Assembly (NCBI GenBank): GCA_964494345.1
Contig: CAZBSI010000006.1
Location: 1-64,000, forward strand
DNA length: 64,000 nt
Reading direction: 5' to 3'
DNA from: DTKD01 sp964494345
Lineage (GTDB): Bacteria > Armatimonadota > UBA5829
How positions within the stretch are numbered: the first letter of the stretch is position 1; each line of letters starts with the position of its first letter. Both the position numbers and the translations under genes were made by a program. The notes beneath the pieces were generated by a model that saw only the letters and a list, made by a program, of their open reading frames with translations, did no database searches and had not been told where the DNA came from. This document shows, in pieces, positions 36,483-46,200 of the stretch.

Positions 36483-37778
36483 TCAGTATGAGCTGTCGTA
36501 TCTGAAATTGAGTTCCTCCTCGCCTTCAAATCTCGGCTGTCCATATTTGACCCGCGAAAACTCAACAATCTCCCTCTTGTATGAAGTCTTCACACTGGGC
36601 GGCGGCAAAGTCCTTGCGCTGAAAGGTTTGGAAGCAGCGGCATCGATCATTAGCTTTAGATAGATGTGATAGTTGGGCATGGCAATAAGGTCGTCAATAT
36701 CAAAGACAGGCCGGAACTCCCGCGCTAGAAACGGTGCATCTTCAGCACCAGCCCGAAACGAGATGATCGTTCCGACATTGCCAAATACCGCCGATCTTAC
36801 TTTTTCGTTAAGTTGGGCGATGTATTGATGAGCCAGAACCAGGTCGAGGCCGTATTTACGTGACTCAGAAAGTATATCAGCGAAAGCCAGTGTCAGGAAG
36901 TTTTGCACTTCATCAACATAGAGGTGGAATGGTCGTCTCTGTGATTCGGGAATATCGGCCCGGCTTGCGGCAGCGTGCATTATCGAGCTAACAACCATTG
37001 CGCCAAGGAATGAACTGGTATCTTCTCCGATCTTGCCCTTGGACAAGTTAACTATGAGGATCTTTCCTTTGTCCATTACATCCCGAATGTCAACAGCACT
37101 TTTGCTCTGGCCTAGGATATATCGAATATACGGGCTTGCTATTATCTGCCCGGTCTTATTGAGGATTGGAGAGACGGCTTCAGGTTTTGATGCGCCGGAA
37201 GACTTGCCCGACTGAAGAAGCCAGAAATCCCTTACATGCCGGTCTTTTACGCTTTTTAGGACAACCTCTCGAAAGGCGGCGTCCGTAAGCAGCCTGGGTA
37301 AATCCAAAAGCGTGCTCCCTGGATATTCAAGCAGCGTAAGCAGTGAATAGCGCAGAATATGCTCCAGCCTCGGTCCCCAGTAGTCCGGCCAGATCTTCCT
37401 AAATATCGAGATTAGGTCGGAAGCAACCAGATATCGCTGCTCAGGCTTTGTTTCTTCCAGTGGGTTAAAGGCAATCGGATATTCTGTATCAGCCGGGTTG
37501 AAATAGATCACGTCCTCCATCCGTTCTTCCGGCACATAGGAAAGAATATCATCAGCCAAGTCGCCGTGAGGGTCAATCAGGGCAAGCCCTTCATCGCTTT
37601 TGATGTCTGAGACCAGCATGTTTTTGAGCAGGGTGGACTTGCCCGTGCCGGTTTTACCCATCACATAGATGTGGTTTCGACGGTCTTTCTTTTTGATACC
37701 GAAGACGTCCTTCCGGTGCCGGAAGTCGGTTACTCCAATGGGGGTGATCGACTTCTCATCATTGCTTTTTGTCCTCAT
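36483..37778 (-). CDS. VirD4/TraG-like DNA-pumping ATPase
   Basis: Cytoplasmic-looking ATPase of 431 aa without membrane segments. Walker A GKTGTGKST at 41-49; ALIDPHGDLADDI next, typical of the HerA/VirD4 group; Walker B FHLYVDEVQNF; LAHQYIAQL near the C-terminus resembles the TraD/TraG family. Such proteins couple DNA to a transfer channel. Without a relaxase or T4SS here it may help the element use a resident transfer system, or act in maintenance. It lies 98 bases from the recombinase on the same strand, so the two may be co-expressed. The divergent upstream region holds the dyad at 37826. Confidence 0.8.
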   Translation of the reverse strand: MRTKSNDEKSITPIGVTDFRHRKDVFGIKKKDRRNHIYVMGKTGTGKSTLLKNMLVSDIKSDEGLALIDPHGDLADDILSYVPEERMEDVIYFNPADTEYPIAFNPLEETKPEQRYLVASDLISIFRKIWPDYWGPRLEHILRYSLLTLLEYPGSTLLDLPRLLTDAAFREVVLKSVKDRHVRDFWLLQSGKSSGASKPEAVSPILNKTGQIIASPYIRYILGQSKSAVDIRDVMDKGKILIVNLSKGKIGEDTSSFLGAMVVSSIMHAAASRADIPESQRRPFHLYVDEVQNFLTLAFADILSESRKYGLDLVLAHQYIAQLNEKVRSAVFGNVGTIISFRAGAEDAPFLAREFRPVFDIDDLIAMPNYHIYLKLMIDAAASKPFSARTLPPPSVKTSYKREIVEFSRVKYGQPRFEGEEELNFRYDSSY

Positions 37779-37825
37779 GTATCACCACAATAACAGCCCC
37801 AAACACCCAGTAAAGCAGGGCAAAA

Positions 37826-37860
37826 TTGCCTAAGTCGGCAAATCTTCCCGTCTTTTTTTC
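37826..37860. promoter_or_regulatory. Element-specific dyad site, copy A
   Basis: TTGCCTAAGTCGGCAA (37826-37841), the reverse complement of the 16-mer at 57689, followed by TCTTCCCGTCTTTTTTT. It sits between the divergent ATPase gene and the small-gene cluster, a logical place for a shared operator. Confidence 0.55.
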
Positions 37861-37924
37861 TTTTTCCAATCAGCTATTTTAGGAACGGGACTTCAAAAAA
37901 GAAGCACCCAAGGAGGTAAATCAC

Positions 37925-38191
37925 ATGACTGCCGACAGTGGAAGACTCAATGTCGAATACTTCACTCAGCCGGGAACGGTGACTTACGAGTTTGCCGCAT
38001 ATCTTTCGGCAAATCGCATAGGTCATGGCTTTACTCTCGGTTTTTATCACAAGGAAGACCTGGAGCGGGCCGTGGAGGGGTTCTTCAGTCAGAAACCGGG
38101 TGATGGGAACGAGGTAGAGCAAGTGAAGCTGTGGATTGAGAGTTTGCCCTGGGACGAAAACGGACGCATGGCATTCTCATTCACATGGTAA
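37925..38191 (+). CDS. Small protein of unknown function
   Basis: Protein of 88 aa with a strong ribosome-binding site (AAGGAGGTAAA). No signal peptide or membrane segment; an alpha/beta composition with aromatic residues (GFTLGFYHKEDLE). I recognise no family. It begins a rightward cluster with another small protein, a zinc-peptidase-like protein and an adenine methylase, all closely spaced with good ribosome-binding sites, so it is probably translated. Confidence 0.6.
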   Translation: MTADSGRLNVEYFTQPGTVTYEFAAYLSANRIGHGFTLGFYHKEDLERAVEGFFSQKPGDGNEVEQVKLWIESLPWDENGRMAFSFTW

Positions 38192-38202
38192 GGGGGTAAA
38201 CA

Positions 38203-38406
38203 ATGCCTCGCTGGACAGTAGGCTTTGACGCCACCATCACGGTCAGTGTCGAAGCAAATGCTGCCGATCAGGCAGTGAAAGCCGCCGAGAGGACGCTTAA
38301 TTCTCTCGGAATCGACAAGCTGCGGTTAAATGAAGTGACGCAGTGTTCAGTCGGAAAGATCTTCGTCATCGCAGACGAAGAGACAGGAGTGGAGATCAGA
38401 AAGTAA
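38203..38406 (+). CDS. Small protein of unknown function
   Basis: Protein of 67 aa, start ATG with AAGGGGG upstream, 11 bases after the preceding gene. The sequence (WTVGFDATITVSVEANAA, then a helix and EETGVEIRK) looks like a compact beta-alpha-beta unit. Family not recognised. Its tight spacing suggests a shared transcript with its neighbours. Confidence 0.6.
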   Translation: MPRWTVGFDATITVSVEANAADQAVKAAERTLNSLGIDKLRLNEVTQCSVGKIFVIADEETGVEIRK

Positions 38407-38478
38407 CGGCACACAGCCGTTCTTCAACAACCGGGGCCGCTCGTAATGGGCGGCTATATATCTAAAAGTAGGAGGGTT

Positions 38479-39126
38479 ATGGCTATTCCCTGGTATGAGC
38501 GGGAAGAGACAATAGACGAGCTTGTCCTTTTCGGACGAGCCATACAAGGGTTTAGACCTTACCAGGTAGTTATCGAATCAGATTCTGCCAAGTGTCACAG
38601 TGGCTGTTGCAGTTTCGATGCGAGAAAGATCAGCGTCAATCCCACACTCTTTCAAGTTCCAGAACAAGAACAATACCAACTTACCAAGGCTCTACTCGTT
38701 CATGAAGCCGGACACCGCAGGTACACCGATCCAATAATTCTTCCCGTTATCATCAGCGCGATAGCCAATATTCTGGAAGATGAACGAGTAGAAAGCCTGA
38801 TGTGGAGGGACTTTATAGGAGTCAGGTGGTTGATTAAAAAGCTCGCCGCAAGGTTCTACCAAGAAGCGACGCCGATCAATAGCAATTCAGATATGCCGCA
38901 TGAAGTGGTTTCCTACTTTCTGCAACTGCGCTGGGCCAAGAGAATCGGCCAGCCGGTCAAGGGCAGTCTTTCTCCAAGGAATCGATCACTTTGGGGGATG
39001 GTGGAGCTGCTCGTGTACGAATCTTGGAATGCCACAAGAAGTGAGATTGTAAATCGAAACGCAGCAAAGATCACAAAGATTCTGGGCTTTGATAACCCAA
39101 GTGCTTTATTAAGTATTAACAAATAG
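38479..39126 (+). CDS. HExxH putative zinc metallopeptidase domain protein
   Basis: Cytoplasmic protein of 215 aa. The zinc motif HEAGH is at 75-79 (LLVHEAGHRRYTD). About 20 residues on, NILEDERVE places E100 as a likely third ligand. This arrangement resembles the metallopeptidase domain that in other proteins is linked to a VWA domain; no VWA part is present here. Start ATG 38479 has AGGAGGG directly upstream, preferred over an in-frame ATG at 38446. Substrate unknown. The methylase gene follows after 17 bases, so both are likely co-expressed. Confidence 0.6.
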   Translation: MAIPWYEREETIDELVLFGRAIQGFRPYQVVIESDSAKCHSGCCSFDARKISVNPTLFQVPEQEQYQLTKALLVHEAGHRRYTDPIILPVIISAIANILEDERVESLMWRDFIGVRWLIKKLAARFYQEATPINSNSDMPHEVVSYFLQLRWAKRIGQPVKGSLSPRNRSLWGMVELLVYESWNATRSEIVNRNAAKITKILGFDNPSALLSINK

Positions 39127-39143
39127 TTATCGAAGGGAGGTTT

Positions 39144-39971
39144 ATGAAATTACGATCACCGATACCCTGGTTCGGTGGGAAACAGTTAATGGCAAGCAAA
39201 CTCTTGCCGCTTTTTCCAGAGCATCAGACTTACGTGGAGGCCTTTGGTGGGGCTTGCTCGCTGATGTTTGCAAAGGAACCGTCACCAGTCGAGGTTTACA
39301 ATGACCTCGACTCGGATTTAGTCAACTTCATGGCCGTGCTCCGCGATCCTGACATGTTTCCTGACTTCTACCACCGGGCATGTCTCAGCCCCTACAGCCG
39401 CGAGGAGTGGCTGTTCTGCAAACACCACTTGAATGATGACGACGATCCTGTCGAACGTGCCAGAAGGTTCTTTGTGTTGGCCCGGTTCTCGTTCAGTGGG
39501 ATAGTCGGCAACTCGTTCGGCATCGATATTACTGCGTCGAAACGAGGGATGGTTCAGAAAGCTTCGGCATATCAGGGTGTTCTTGGTATGCTACCGCGCC
39601 TTTCCGAGCGCATGACGTCTGTGCTTATCGAGAACAAGGATTTTAGGGACATCATCCGGCTCTATGACACCGAAGAAACCATGTTTTATTTAGACCCACC
39701 GTACCTGCCGGAAACCCGCAAAAGCGGCGCATATAAGCACGAGATGACGACCGAAGACCACCAGGAACTAATCGAGATACTGCGTAATATCAAAGGCAAA
39801 GCAATGCTCTCCGGCTATCCAAGTGTGCTTTATGACTCTCTGGGCTGGAACAGGCATGAATGGGATGTCACCTGCAGTGCCGCAGGCCGAACCAAAGCAT
39901 CCGGACTTAAAGGGAATGGTCTTGTTTCCAAGCTTCAGAAGCGGAAAGAGTGTGTCTGGTGCAACTATTGA
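39144..39971 (+). CDS. Orphan D12-class (Dam-like) adenine-N6 DNA methyltransferase
   Basis: Protein of 275 aa. SAM-binding motif WFGGKQ at residues 9-14, AFGGACSLMF, and catalytic motif DPPY at 184-187 place it in the Dam/DpnM class that methylates adenine in short sites. No cognate restriction gene is adjacent, so it may protect the element from restriction or regulate its genes. AAGGGAGG precedes the ATG. The 3' end overlaps the convergent XRE gene by seven bases. Confidence 0.88.
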   Translation: MKLRSPIPWFGGKQLMASKLLPLFPEHQTYVEAFGGACSLMFAKEPSPVEVYNDLDSDLVNFMAVLRDPDMFPDFYHRACLSPYSREEWLFCKHHLNDDDDPVERARRFFVLARFSFSGIVGNSFGIDITASKRGMVQKASAYQGVLGMLPRLSERMTSVLIENKDFRDIIRLYDTEETMFYLDPPYLPETRKSGAYKHEMTTEDHQELIEILRNIKGKAMLSGYPSVLYDSLGWNRHEWDVTCSAAGRTKASGLKGNGLVSKLQKRKECVWCNY

Positions 39972-40351
39972 TCTTCTTCTCGCAATGAGACGATCAAGTC
40001 CACAATACAGCGAATCTGTGCAACCAGGAGTTCTTCCTCGCGCTCGTTCAAACGCTCAAACTCTTTGGCTACTGCCTCCACTCGGTCTGTGTGTGTGAAT
40101 GTTCGCCCAGTGGTAACCAGAGCGCCGACATCGACTTGCAGAGCTTCGGCCAGACGTGACAAAGCCGGAAGCGAGGGCGCATTCATCGCAACTTCAAGCC
40201 GTGCAATGTAATTTGTGCTTAAGCCCGCACGCTCCGCAAGTTCTTCTTGAGTTATACCTAACGCCCTGCGCCGAGTGCTGATGTTTTTTGCGACAGAGGC
40301 GAGTAAGTCCTTTGATCTTTTCCTTCTCATCATTGATAGTTTAGGCTCCAC
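39965..40351 (-). CDS. XRE-family regulator A
   Basis: Protein of 128 aa with one Cro/C1-type helix-turn-helix (~27-80): TQEELAERAGLSTNYIARLE. It is followed by a helical region with acidic end (LNEREEELLVAQIRCIVDLI). It is a paralog of the regulator at 42547, sharing LSTNYIARLE and the same two-part layout. Start is GTG 40351 with GAGAGAAG upstream; ATG 40333 is an alternative. It probably regulates element genes. Confidence 0.8.
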   Translation of the reverse strand: MEPKLSMMRRKRSKDLLASVAKNISTRRRALGITQEELAERAGLSTNYIARLEVAMNAPSLPALSRLAEALQVDVGALVTTGRTFTHTDRVEAVAKEFERLNEREEELLVAQIRCIVDLIVSLREEDQ

Positions 40352-40463
40352 AGTATTCTTCTCTCAATTGAGCTAAACGATAGCAAGATTGACTCAACCG
40401 ATACGTCATGACATAATAAAGATCAGAGTGGATGGACGCTTTGGTGAGAGGAGGAATCGTAAG

Positions 40464-41255
40464 TTGGGGTCAGGTGTAAGAAATAAGCAGTACCATAATC
40501 GACGATTAGGGATGGTCATACTGCTGGCAGCCCTATCACTTATCTTGCTTCAAGGTTGTGGAGGTGGCGGGGGTAGTTCATCTGGCGAACCTAGAACTAT
40601 CCAAGGCTCCGTCAGAACCAGTGAGGGAGAATATATGTCAGGGGCGACTGTTTCCGCTGCTGGCAGAAGCACTACGACAAACGGCAGCGGCCTTTACACA
40701 CTCACTGATGTTCCAACAGGAACACAGATAGTGTCGGCGTCGCTTTCAGGATACTTCGATGATGGTCGAGGCAGCGCATCAGTCCAGGTGGTCGAGGGGA
40801 ACACGGTAAACGCCAGTCTAGTCTTGGTTCCGATAAGTAATGGAGAGGTTCTTCTCTGGCACCTTAAACCCAGTAGCACGGTCTACAGTTCACCCATTCA
40901 AAAACAGCTTGGCGGCACGATCTATTACGGCAGCCTGATATGCTACGGATACAAATATGGGGTCAACAATCCCGCTGAGGCAATCTATGCAATAGGGCGG
41001 CGGTATTCCAGGTTCAAGGCGATGCTGGGCGTGGCGGATGATGCGTCCGACCTGAATGCAGAAGTCGTCTTTAAGGTTATTGGCGACGGAGTAACAATCC
41101 ACCAGTCGCAACCTATGAAGGTCGGGATGACTGATTATGTAGACTTGAATGTCTCCAGTGTCCTTACCCTCCAGCTTCAGGTGGAACGTGTGGCCGGTAC
41201 CGGCAGCGATGATCCCGAAGTTGTATGGGGCGATGCCCGTCTGACACCAAAATAG
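40464..41255 (+). CDS. Lipoprotein with carboxypeptidase-regulatory-like and NPCBM-like domains
   Basis: Predicted lipoprotein, about 263 aa. Hydrophobic signal ending in lipobox LLQGC, followed by a Gly/Ser linker. A CarboxypepD_reg/Ig-like domain starts RTIQGSVRTSEG. The second half (KQLGGTIYYG ... YAIGRRYSRFKAMLGVAD ... VVFKVIGDG) looks like an NPCBM carbohydrate-binding domain. I choose TTG 40464, about nine bases after GAGGAGG; ATG 40512 would leave a shorter signal. A terminator follows. It probably displays a glycan-binding module on the cell surface. Confidence 0.7.
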   Translation: MGSGVRNKQYHNRRLGMVILLAALSLILLQGCGGGGGSSSGEPRTIQGSVRTSEGEYMSGATVSAAGRSTTTNGSGLYTLTDVPTGTQIVSASLSGYFDDGRGSASVQVVEGNTVNASLVLVPISNGEVLLWHLKPSSTVYSSPIQKQLGGTIYYGSLICYGYKYGVNNPAEAIYAIGRRYSRFKAMLGVADDASDLNAEVVFKVIGDGVTIHQSQPMKVGMTDYVDLNVSSVLTLQLQVERVAGTGSDDPEVVWGDARLTPK

Positions 41256-41265
41256 CTCAAACTTG

Positions 41266-41296
41266 TGGGGGCCGATTAATACCGGCTCCCATTTTT
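41266..41296 (+). terminator. Rho-independent terminator
   Basis: Stem TGGGGGCCG / CGGCTCCCA (one wobble) followed by TTTTT at 41292-41296. Confidence 0.85.
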
Positions 41297-41323
41297 AATA
41301 TCCACACTTGAGGAGGAGTTCAG

Positions 41324-42280
41324 TTGAAGCGTGTTGTTATATGTATACTTCCGATCTTAGTCTGGACATTGCTGGCAGGCTGCGGCAAGTCCAAAGCAAC
41401 GAGAGCGGAAGAGTTGCTGGATATGGGGTCAAAACCGGAAGCGATAAAGCTCCTTAGCGAAGAGATCTCCGACAACCCTAAGAATGCCGACGCTTATTTT
41501 CTCTATGGCAAGGTCTTACTCGAAGAAAATAGAGACGCTGCTTATGATAAGTTTCGCTCGGCAATAAAGGCCGACGAGGGCATGAAAGAGAAAGTCTGCG
41601 ACCTCTTGAAAAAGAATGTTACTCACCCAGACCTTGTTTTCCTCAATGATATTGACCCAGAGATCATGAAAAAGGATGCCGACCTATGCTATAAGTTTCG
41701 GGTGGAACTATCGCCGGGGCCGTATATGGCAGTGACGTTTGCTGATGCTTTCCCTAAAGATCCACGCGCACCTAAAGCCATCGAGGTCGAAGCTGCGGCA
41801 TACAAGAGAGACGGCGGTCTTGACTCTATTAAGGCAAAACGCCTGTATCAGAGAATTGTCAGGGAGTATCCGAAAAGTGCAGAGGCGAGAAAAGCCAGAT
41901 CTCTGCTTTCCGACTGGTGGACGAAATACACCATCAGTCTGCCGGTTGACGGCAAATGGCACTCACGCCCGGTACGCGAAGGTCAGAAATACAGATACAG
42001 CATTCAGGGTGAGATCACTAAGGAAACCGGACTGGGTCTGCTTCGGCTTAACGGTAACAACGTTCTTGTGTTCATAGGCTCTCAGTCAGAACTCAGGGAG
42101 TCCCAGAAGAACACCTATTATCCCGGCAGCTATTTCAGCGACTACACCGGGCCAAGAGCCAAGACTGCCGGTTTCAGCGGCTCCGGCGTTGGCCCCAAGG
42201 ACTGCGAGGTCTGGTTCTATATGTACAGCACCTTCCAGATGACCAATACCCTCGATGTAGAGTTTGAGGTTAAGGAGTAA
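41324..42280 (+). CDS. Lipoprotein with TPR-like repeats
   Basis: Predicted lipoprotein of 318 aa: signal peptide with lipobox LLAGC, then helical TPR-like repeats (about 25-90 and 150-200, e.g. NAEAYFLYGKVLLEE-like pattern). The C-terminal ~110 residues are beta-rich and unlike anything I recognise (GLGLLRLNGNNVLVF, YYPGSYFSDYTG). Start TTG 41324 with GAGGAGG upstream. Role unknown; perhaps a scaffold at the envelope. Confidence 0.65.
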   Translation: MKRVVICILPILVWTLLAGCGKSKATRAEELLDMGSKPEAIKLLSEEISDNPKNADAYFLYGKVLLEENRDAAYDKFRSAIKADEGMKEKVCDLLKKNVTHPDLVFLNDIDPEIMKKDADLCYKFRVELSPGPYMAVTFADAFPKDPRAPKAIEVEAAAYKRDGGLDSIKAKRLYQRIVREYPKSAEARKARSLLSDWWTKYTISLPVDGKWHSRPVREGQKYRYSIQGEITKETGLGLLRLNGNNVLVFIGSQSELRESQKNTYYPGSYFSDYTGPRAKTAGFSGSGVGPKDCEVWFYMYSTFQMTNTLDVEFEVKE

Positions 42281-42539
42281 GGCCACTCGTCATTGACCAG
42301 CGAATGGCAATCCGGTATATTCCAGCTAGGCGGGAACATCAGTATATGCTCGCCTGTCATGTATCTAAGTGTACGAAGTTATATCACAAGAAGAGAAGCT
42401 GAAACGAGTGTAGAGGTGACAAACTGTCGACATCGAAAGGATCGAGGACTCAATAAAGGAAACATCCGCTCCGAAAGCAGCAGGAGGCAATGGCGGGGTG
42501 CTGATACTAACGGAGCGATGCAATAGTTCGGAATGTAAT

Positions 42540-42567
42540 CCGCACCCTATTTCTCGGGTGCGGCTCC
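42540..42567 (+). terminator. Terminator overlapping the end of regulator B
   Basis: Stem CCGCACCC / GGGTGCGG around TATTTCTC (42540-42563) with a CTCCTTTT run after it. It ends rightward transcripts. The 260 bases upstream (42281-42539) show no convincing gene. Confidence 0.7.
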
Positions 42568-42927
42568 TTTTCTGTGTGCTAAAACAAAATGAATGGAGGT
42601 TTGAAGCTGCGAGAGCACATACTCCGTTTCCTGATCGCTAAGAGGGTCTAGGAGCGTGGCTATTGTAATACTAAGGTCGGATGGAGCAGGAGACTCATAT
42701 TCCATCGCCAGTAAGTCCGAAGCGTTTACTCTAAGAGCTTTGGACAGTTTTATCAGTGTTGCGAACGATGGTGTGCTCGTCCCGATCTCAAGACGCGCTA
42801 TATAGTTTGTGCTAAGGCCGGACACTTCCGCCAATTGCTCTTGAGTAAGCCCTAATGCCCTACGGCAAGTGCGTAAGTTTCCGGCGAAAGCGTTAATCAT
42901 TTTCATTAAATCGGCCTGCTTTCCCAT
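42547..42927 (-). CDS. XRE-family regulator B
   Basis: Protein of about 126 aa from ATG 42927. The helix-turn-helix TQEQLAEVSGLSTNYIARLE is nearly the same as in regulator A, followed by TPSFATLIKLSKALRV and a helical C-terminal part (LDPLSDQETEYVLSQL). The start is uncertain, with in-frame ATGs at 43014, 42927 and 42906 and no clear ribosome-binding site. Together with regulator A it may form a pair of competing repressors. Confidence 0.7.
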   Translation of the reverse strand: MGKQADLMKMINAFAGNLRTCRRALGLTQEQLAEVSGLSTNYIARLEIGTSTPSFATLIKLSKALRVNASDLLAMEYESPAPSDLSITIATLLDPLSDQETEYVLSQLQTSIHFVLAHRKGAAPEK

Positions 42928-42989
42928 TAGATGAAGTTTAAGGGTTTGCAACCGATCACTCAATTGATATGCCGGACAACAGGAGGTGT

Positions 42990-43018
42990 TTGACAATATG
43001 GATAGGTAATGCAATAAT
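42990..43018 (+). promoter_or_regulatory. Candidate promoter for the RHS gene
   Basis: TTGACA (42990-42995), 17-base spacer, AATAAT (43013-43018). It would leave a leader near 190 bases before ATG 43210. Confidence 0.45.
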
Positions 43019-43209
43019 GCTTCAACCTGTAGCTTGGCTGGTTGCTGCGTAGTTCAGGCACCCACACCACAACCTTGTTCCAATATGTTCACCCGTTTTG
43101 CAGAGGTAATGAGCCGGTTGATGGCGAATAAGCAACTAGCCATAATGTAAACTCATTCTAGCCCGATCAATGGGCACATCACTTGTTTTTCTGGAGGAGG
43201 ATTGCGCTA

Positions 43210-46200
43210 ATGCACCAACGCAAAGCAACTCAGTTACTTAAGGCTTTGCCACTTCTAGCAGTGCTCTGTTTTGCCTCTGCAACCTGGGCTTCGCCCCCGG
43301 ACTGGATGCAGAGAAACGGAACCATTGGAAACGCATTAAAACAGAGCGACAATTCCAGCGTTGCTTTGGATTGCGTGGTTATTGACAAAATAAAGGCGAA
43401 GCAGCGAATAGGATATTTCGTTATTCGAGAGTGCTTCAGCTACAAAGACCGTGTTGTGGTACTTACCCCACCAAACCAGGCACTTCGGTTGGGAATGAAC
43501 GTGGATGTTTCAGGCACACTGGTTACCTTGCCCAATGGGTGTCGCGCCATCGTCAGCCCTACCGTCATGGGTTATACCGACGAGGACGGAGTTCTCCTTA
43601 CACGTGGAGGCCCATTCATAAAAGGTCTGCGCCAGCCGACTCCCTGGAATTACAAGGTTGACCTGACGGTAAGCCAAGAGACAGGCACAATGTCCTCCAT
43701 GTCAACTTCTGAAACCATTTCCCCCAATGATGACGAACCTAACGCTACCCCTGCTGAAGGTACCAGCTACTACGCAACAGTGGCAGAGATTCTGGAAGGC
43801 CAAAGCGGCACTCAGACATCCGGCGGCATTAGCACACAATCATATTACGATGGAATACCTGAAATACGAGGTCTTCCAGATGGATCGTTGGTGGAACTTC
43901 AGTGTAAGGGGATAACGGCGGTCGGCACGGAAAATATCAACGGAACCGACTACAACTATCTTGACCTTATAGAAAATCCTCCTGCGACAGATACCATACG
44001 CGCGTATTATTCCGGCACGGCGGCGGTAACAGACCGCGTGAACAAGATTTTTGGTCAGATAAGACACGTCGGCACGGAGCCGGTAATTTGCACGGATTCT
44101 GGCCCCGGATACGATCCACAGATACTCGAAGGCGGATGCCAATTGGTCGCTCAAGGAACGATTGCTTGGGCAAAGACATTTCCTGATGGAACGCAACTTC
44201 CGGCGCAGCTTCAGGCAAAAGTTGTATCCGGCAGTTTCGGTGATTTCGGCTACGGGCATTTCTTTATTCAGGAACCAAGTAGAGCATCAGGTATTCGCGT
44301 GAATCCGACGGACTACTACTGGTATACAGAAACTGGCTACCCAGTAACAATTACATCCGCACAAGTTACAACAATAAATAATCAACGTGCTCTGGCCGTC
44401 TCGTCAGAAGATATCGAAAACGACTGGGAAAACTGGACTGCCGTGAATCCACTTGGAATGAATAACAAGTGGGTTGCAGGCGGTCCATTCAATGTATACA
44501 CTCCCGGCGCTACTGACGCCTTCGGCCTGAACAATGTTGGACTGCTGATCAAGACCTGGGGACTGGCGAGCAACGTTCAGCCTGGTTACTTCTACATCAA
44601 CGATGGTTCCGATAATGTCGGCGTTAAAGTGGATGTGGATCAGGGTGGCTATTACATTTACCATAACGTTCAGACTGGAGACTATGCGGCGGTCACTGGT
44701 ATTGCGCAACTCGAAACGGTCAGCGACCAGAAAATGCGAGTGATCAAACCAAGATACGAATCTGACATTCAGGTGATATTGTCGGCTCCGCACTTCAACA
44801 ACATTACCGCAACTCCAAGTCACGCTGGCATAGGCGATGAAGTCACTATAAGCTTCACTGTTTCAACAACTCTATCAGCTAACCCATCTGTCACTGTAAA
44901 TGGCCACACCGCCACCTATTACAGCGGGGGTGGATATTACTGGTATCCCTATACTTACAAATACACGATCCAGGAATCAGATCCGGTGGGCTGGGCAACA
45001 ATAGCTATATCTGGCTCAAACGGACTCCCAGGTTCAGCGAGTAGTTCAACTGCTCTAAGGATTGACAGCAGCGACTTTGACGAAGATGGTCATCGGACCG
45101 TGGTGAAGGACTCCCGAGGAGTTACGCGTTACGAGTATGATATTCTCGGTCGGCTAGTCAAGGTAACAGAACCAGATGGCAAGTGGATCGCCTATGAATA
45201 TGATCTCAACAACAACCGCACGAGAATGACCGTACGCCTGAGCGATGATCCGCTGGTCGAGCATGTAACGCAGTACCAGTACAACGACAGCAGTCGGCTC
45301 TCGAAAGTAATCGACCATCTTAGTCGTGAGACTACTTACACCTACAAAGACAATGGTCTTGTCGACACGATCACTTATCCGAATGGCACGAAGGCTATTC
45401 ATAGTTACAACAGCCGAAACTTGCTTACTTCTGTCAGTAACCAGAAGTCTGACGGGACGATAATCGCCCAGTTCGACTATACCTATGATTCCAACTCTCC
45501 CTGGGGCAAGAATGGAACCAGAACACGAGTCATCGAGAACATCCTTAAGCCCGACGGAAACCGGATCAATGCTCAAATAGACTACGAGTATGACGATCTC
45601 TACAGGTTGGTCTACGAGCACCGGACTGCCTATAACGGTGGCAATCCTGGTGCAACGTACGAGTACAACTTCAGTTACGATGCTGCAGGAAACAGGACAA
45701 GCTGGCAGGTAGTTGGGGGAACAACAACCAACTACTCCTACGATGACGCCAACAGGATGACTACGGCTGGAAGCGCATCGTTCACTTACGACGATGCAGG
45801 GAACATGACAACCGAATCAAATGGTGGAACGGTCACTTACTACACCTGGGATTACCGGAACCTGATGACCAGATACCAGGTAGGCTCCACCACTGTCGAT
45901 TACGCCTATGATGGATTCGGCGCTCGTGTTGAGAGAAGAACCGGAAGCACTGTCACCAGGTTCATGATGGACGATGCACAAGTCGCCGAGGAGTTGGATG
46001 CAACGGGTTCTCCAGTCGTCTCTTATGTAGCAACACCCGGCGGCATGCTGTATGCTATCAGCTCCAATGGTACGGATTATTACTCCAGTGACGCACTGGG
46101 AACCGTCCATGCAACAACTGACACGACGGGCGCAGTGTCTTCAGTGTTCGTGCCCGACGCTTACGGTCGCATGGTTGTCAGCGAAGGCAATGCGAATCCC

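Noticed and set aside
42293..42526. Possible 77-codon gene before the terminator
   Set aside because: No ribosome-binding site and no recognisable composition; more likely untranslated sequence.
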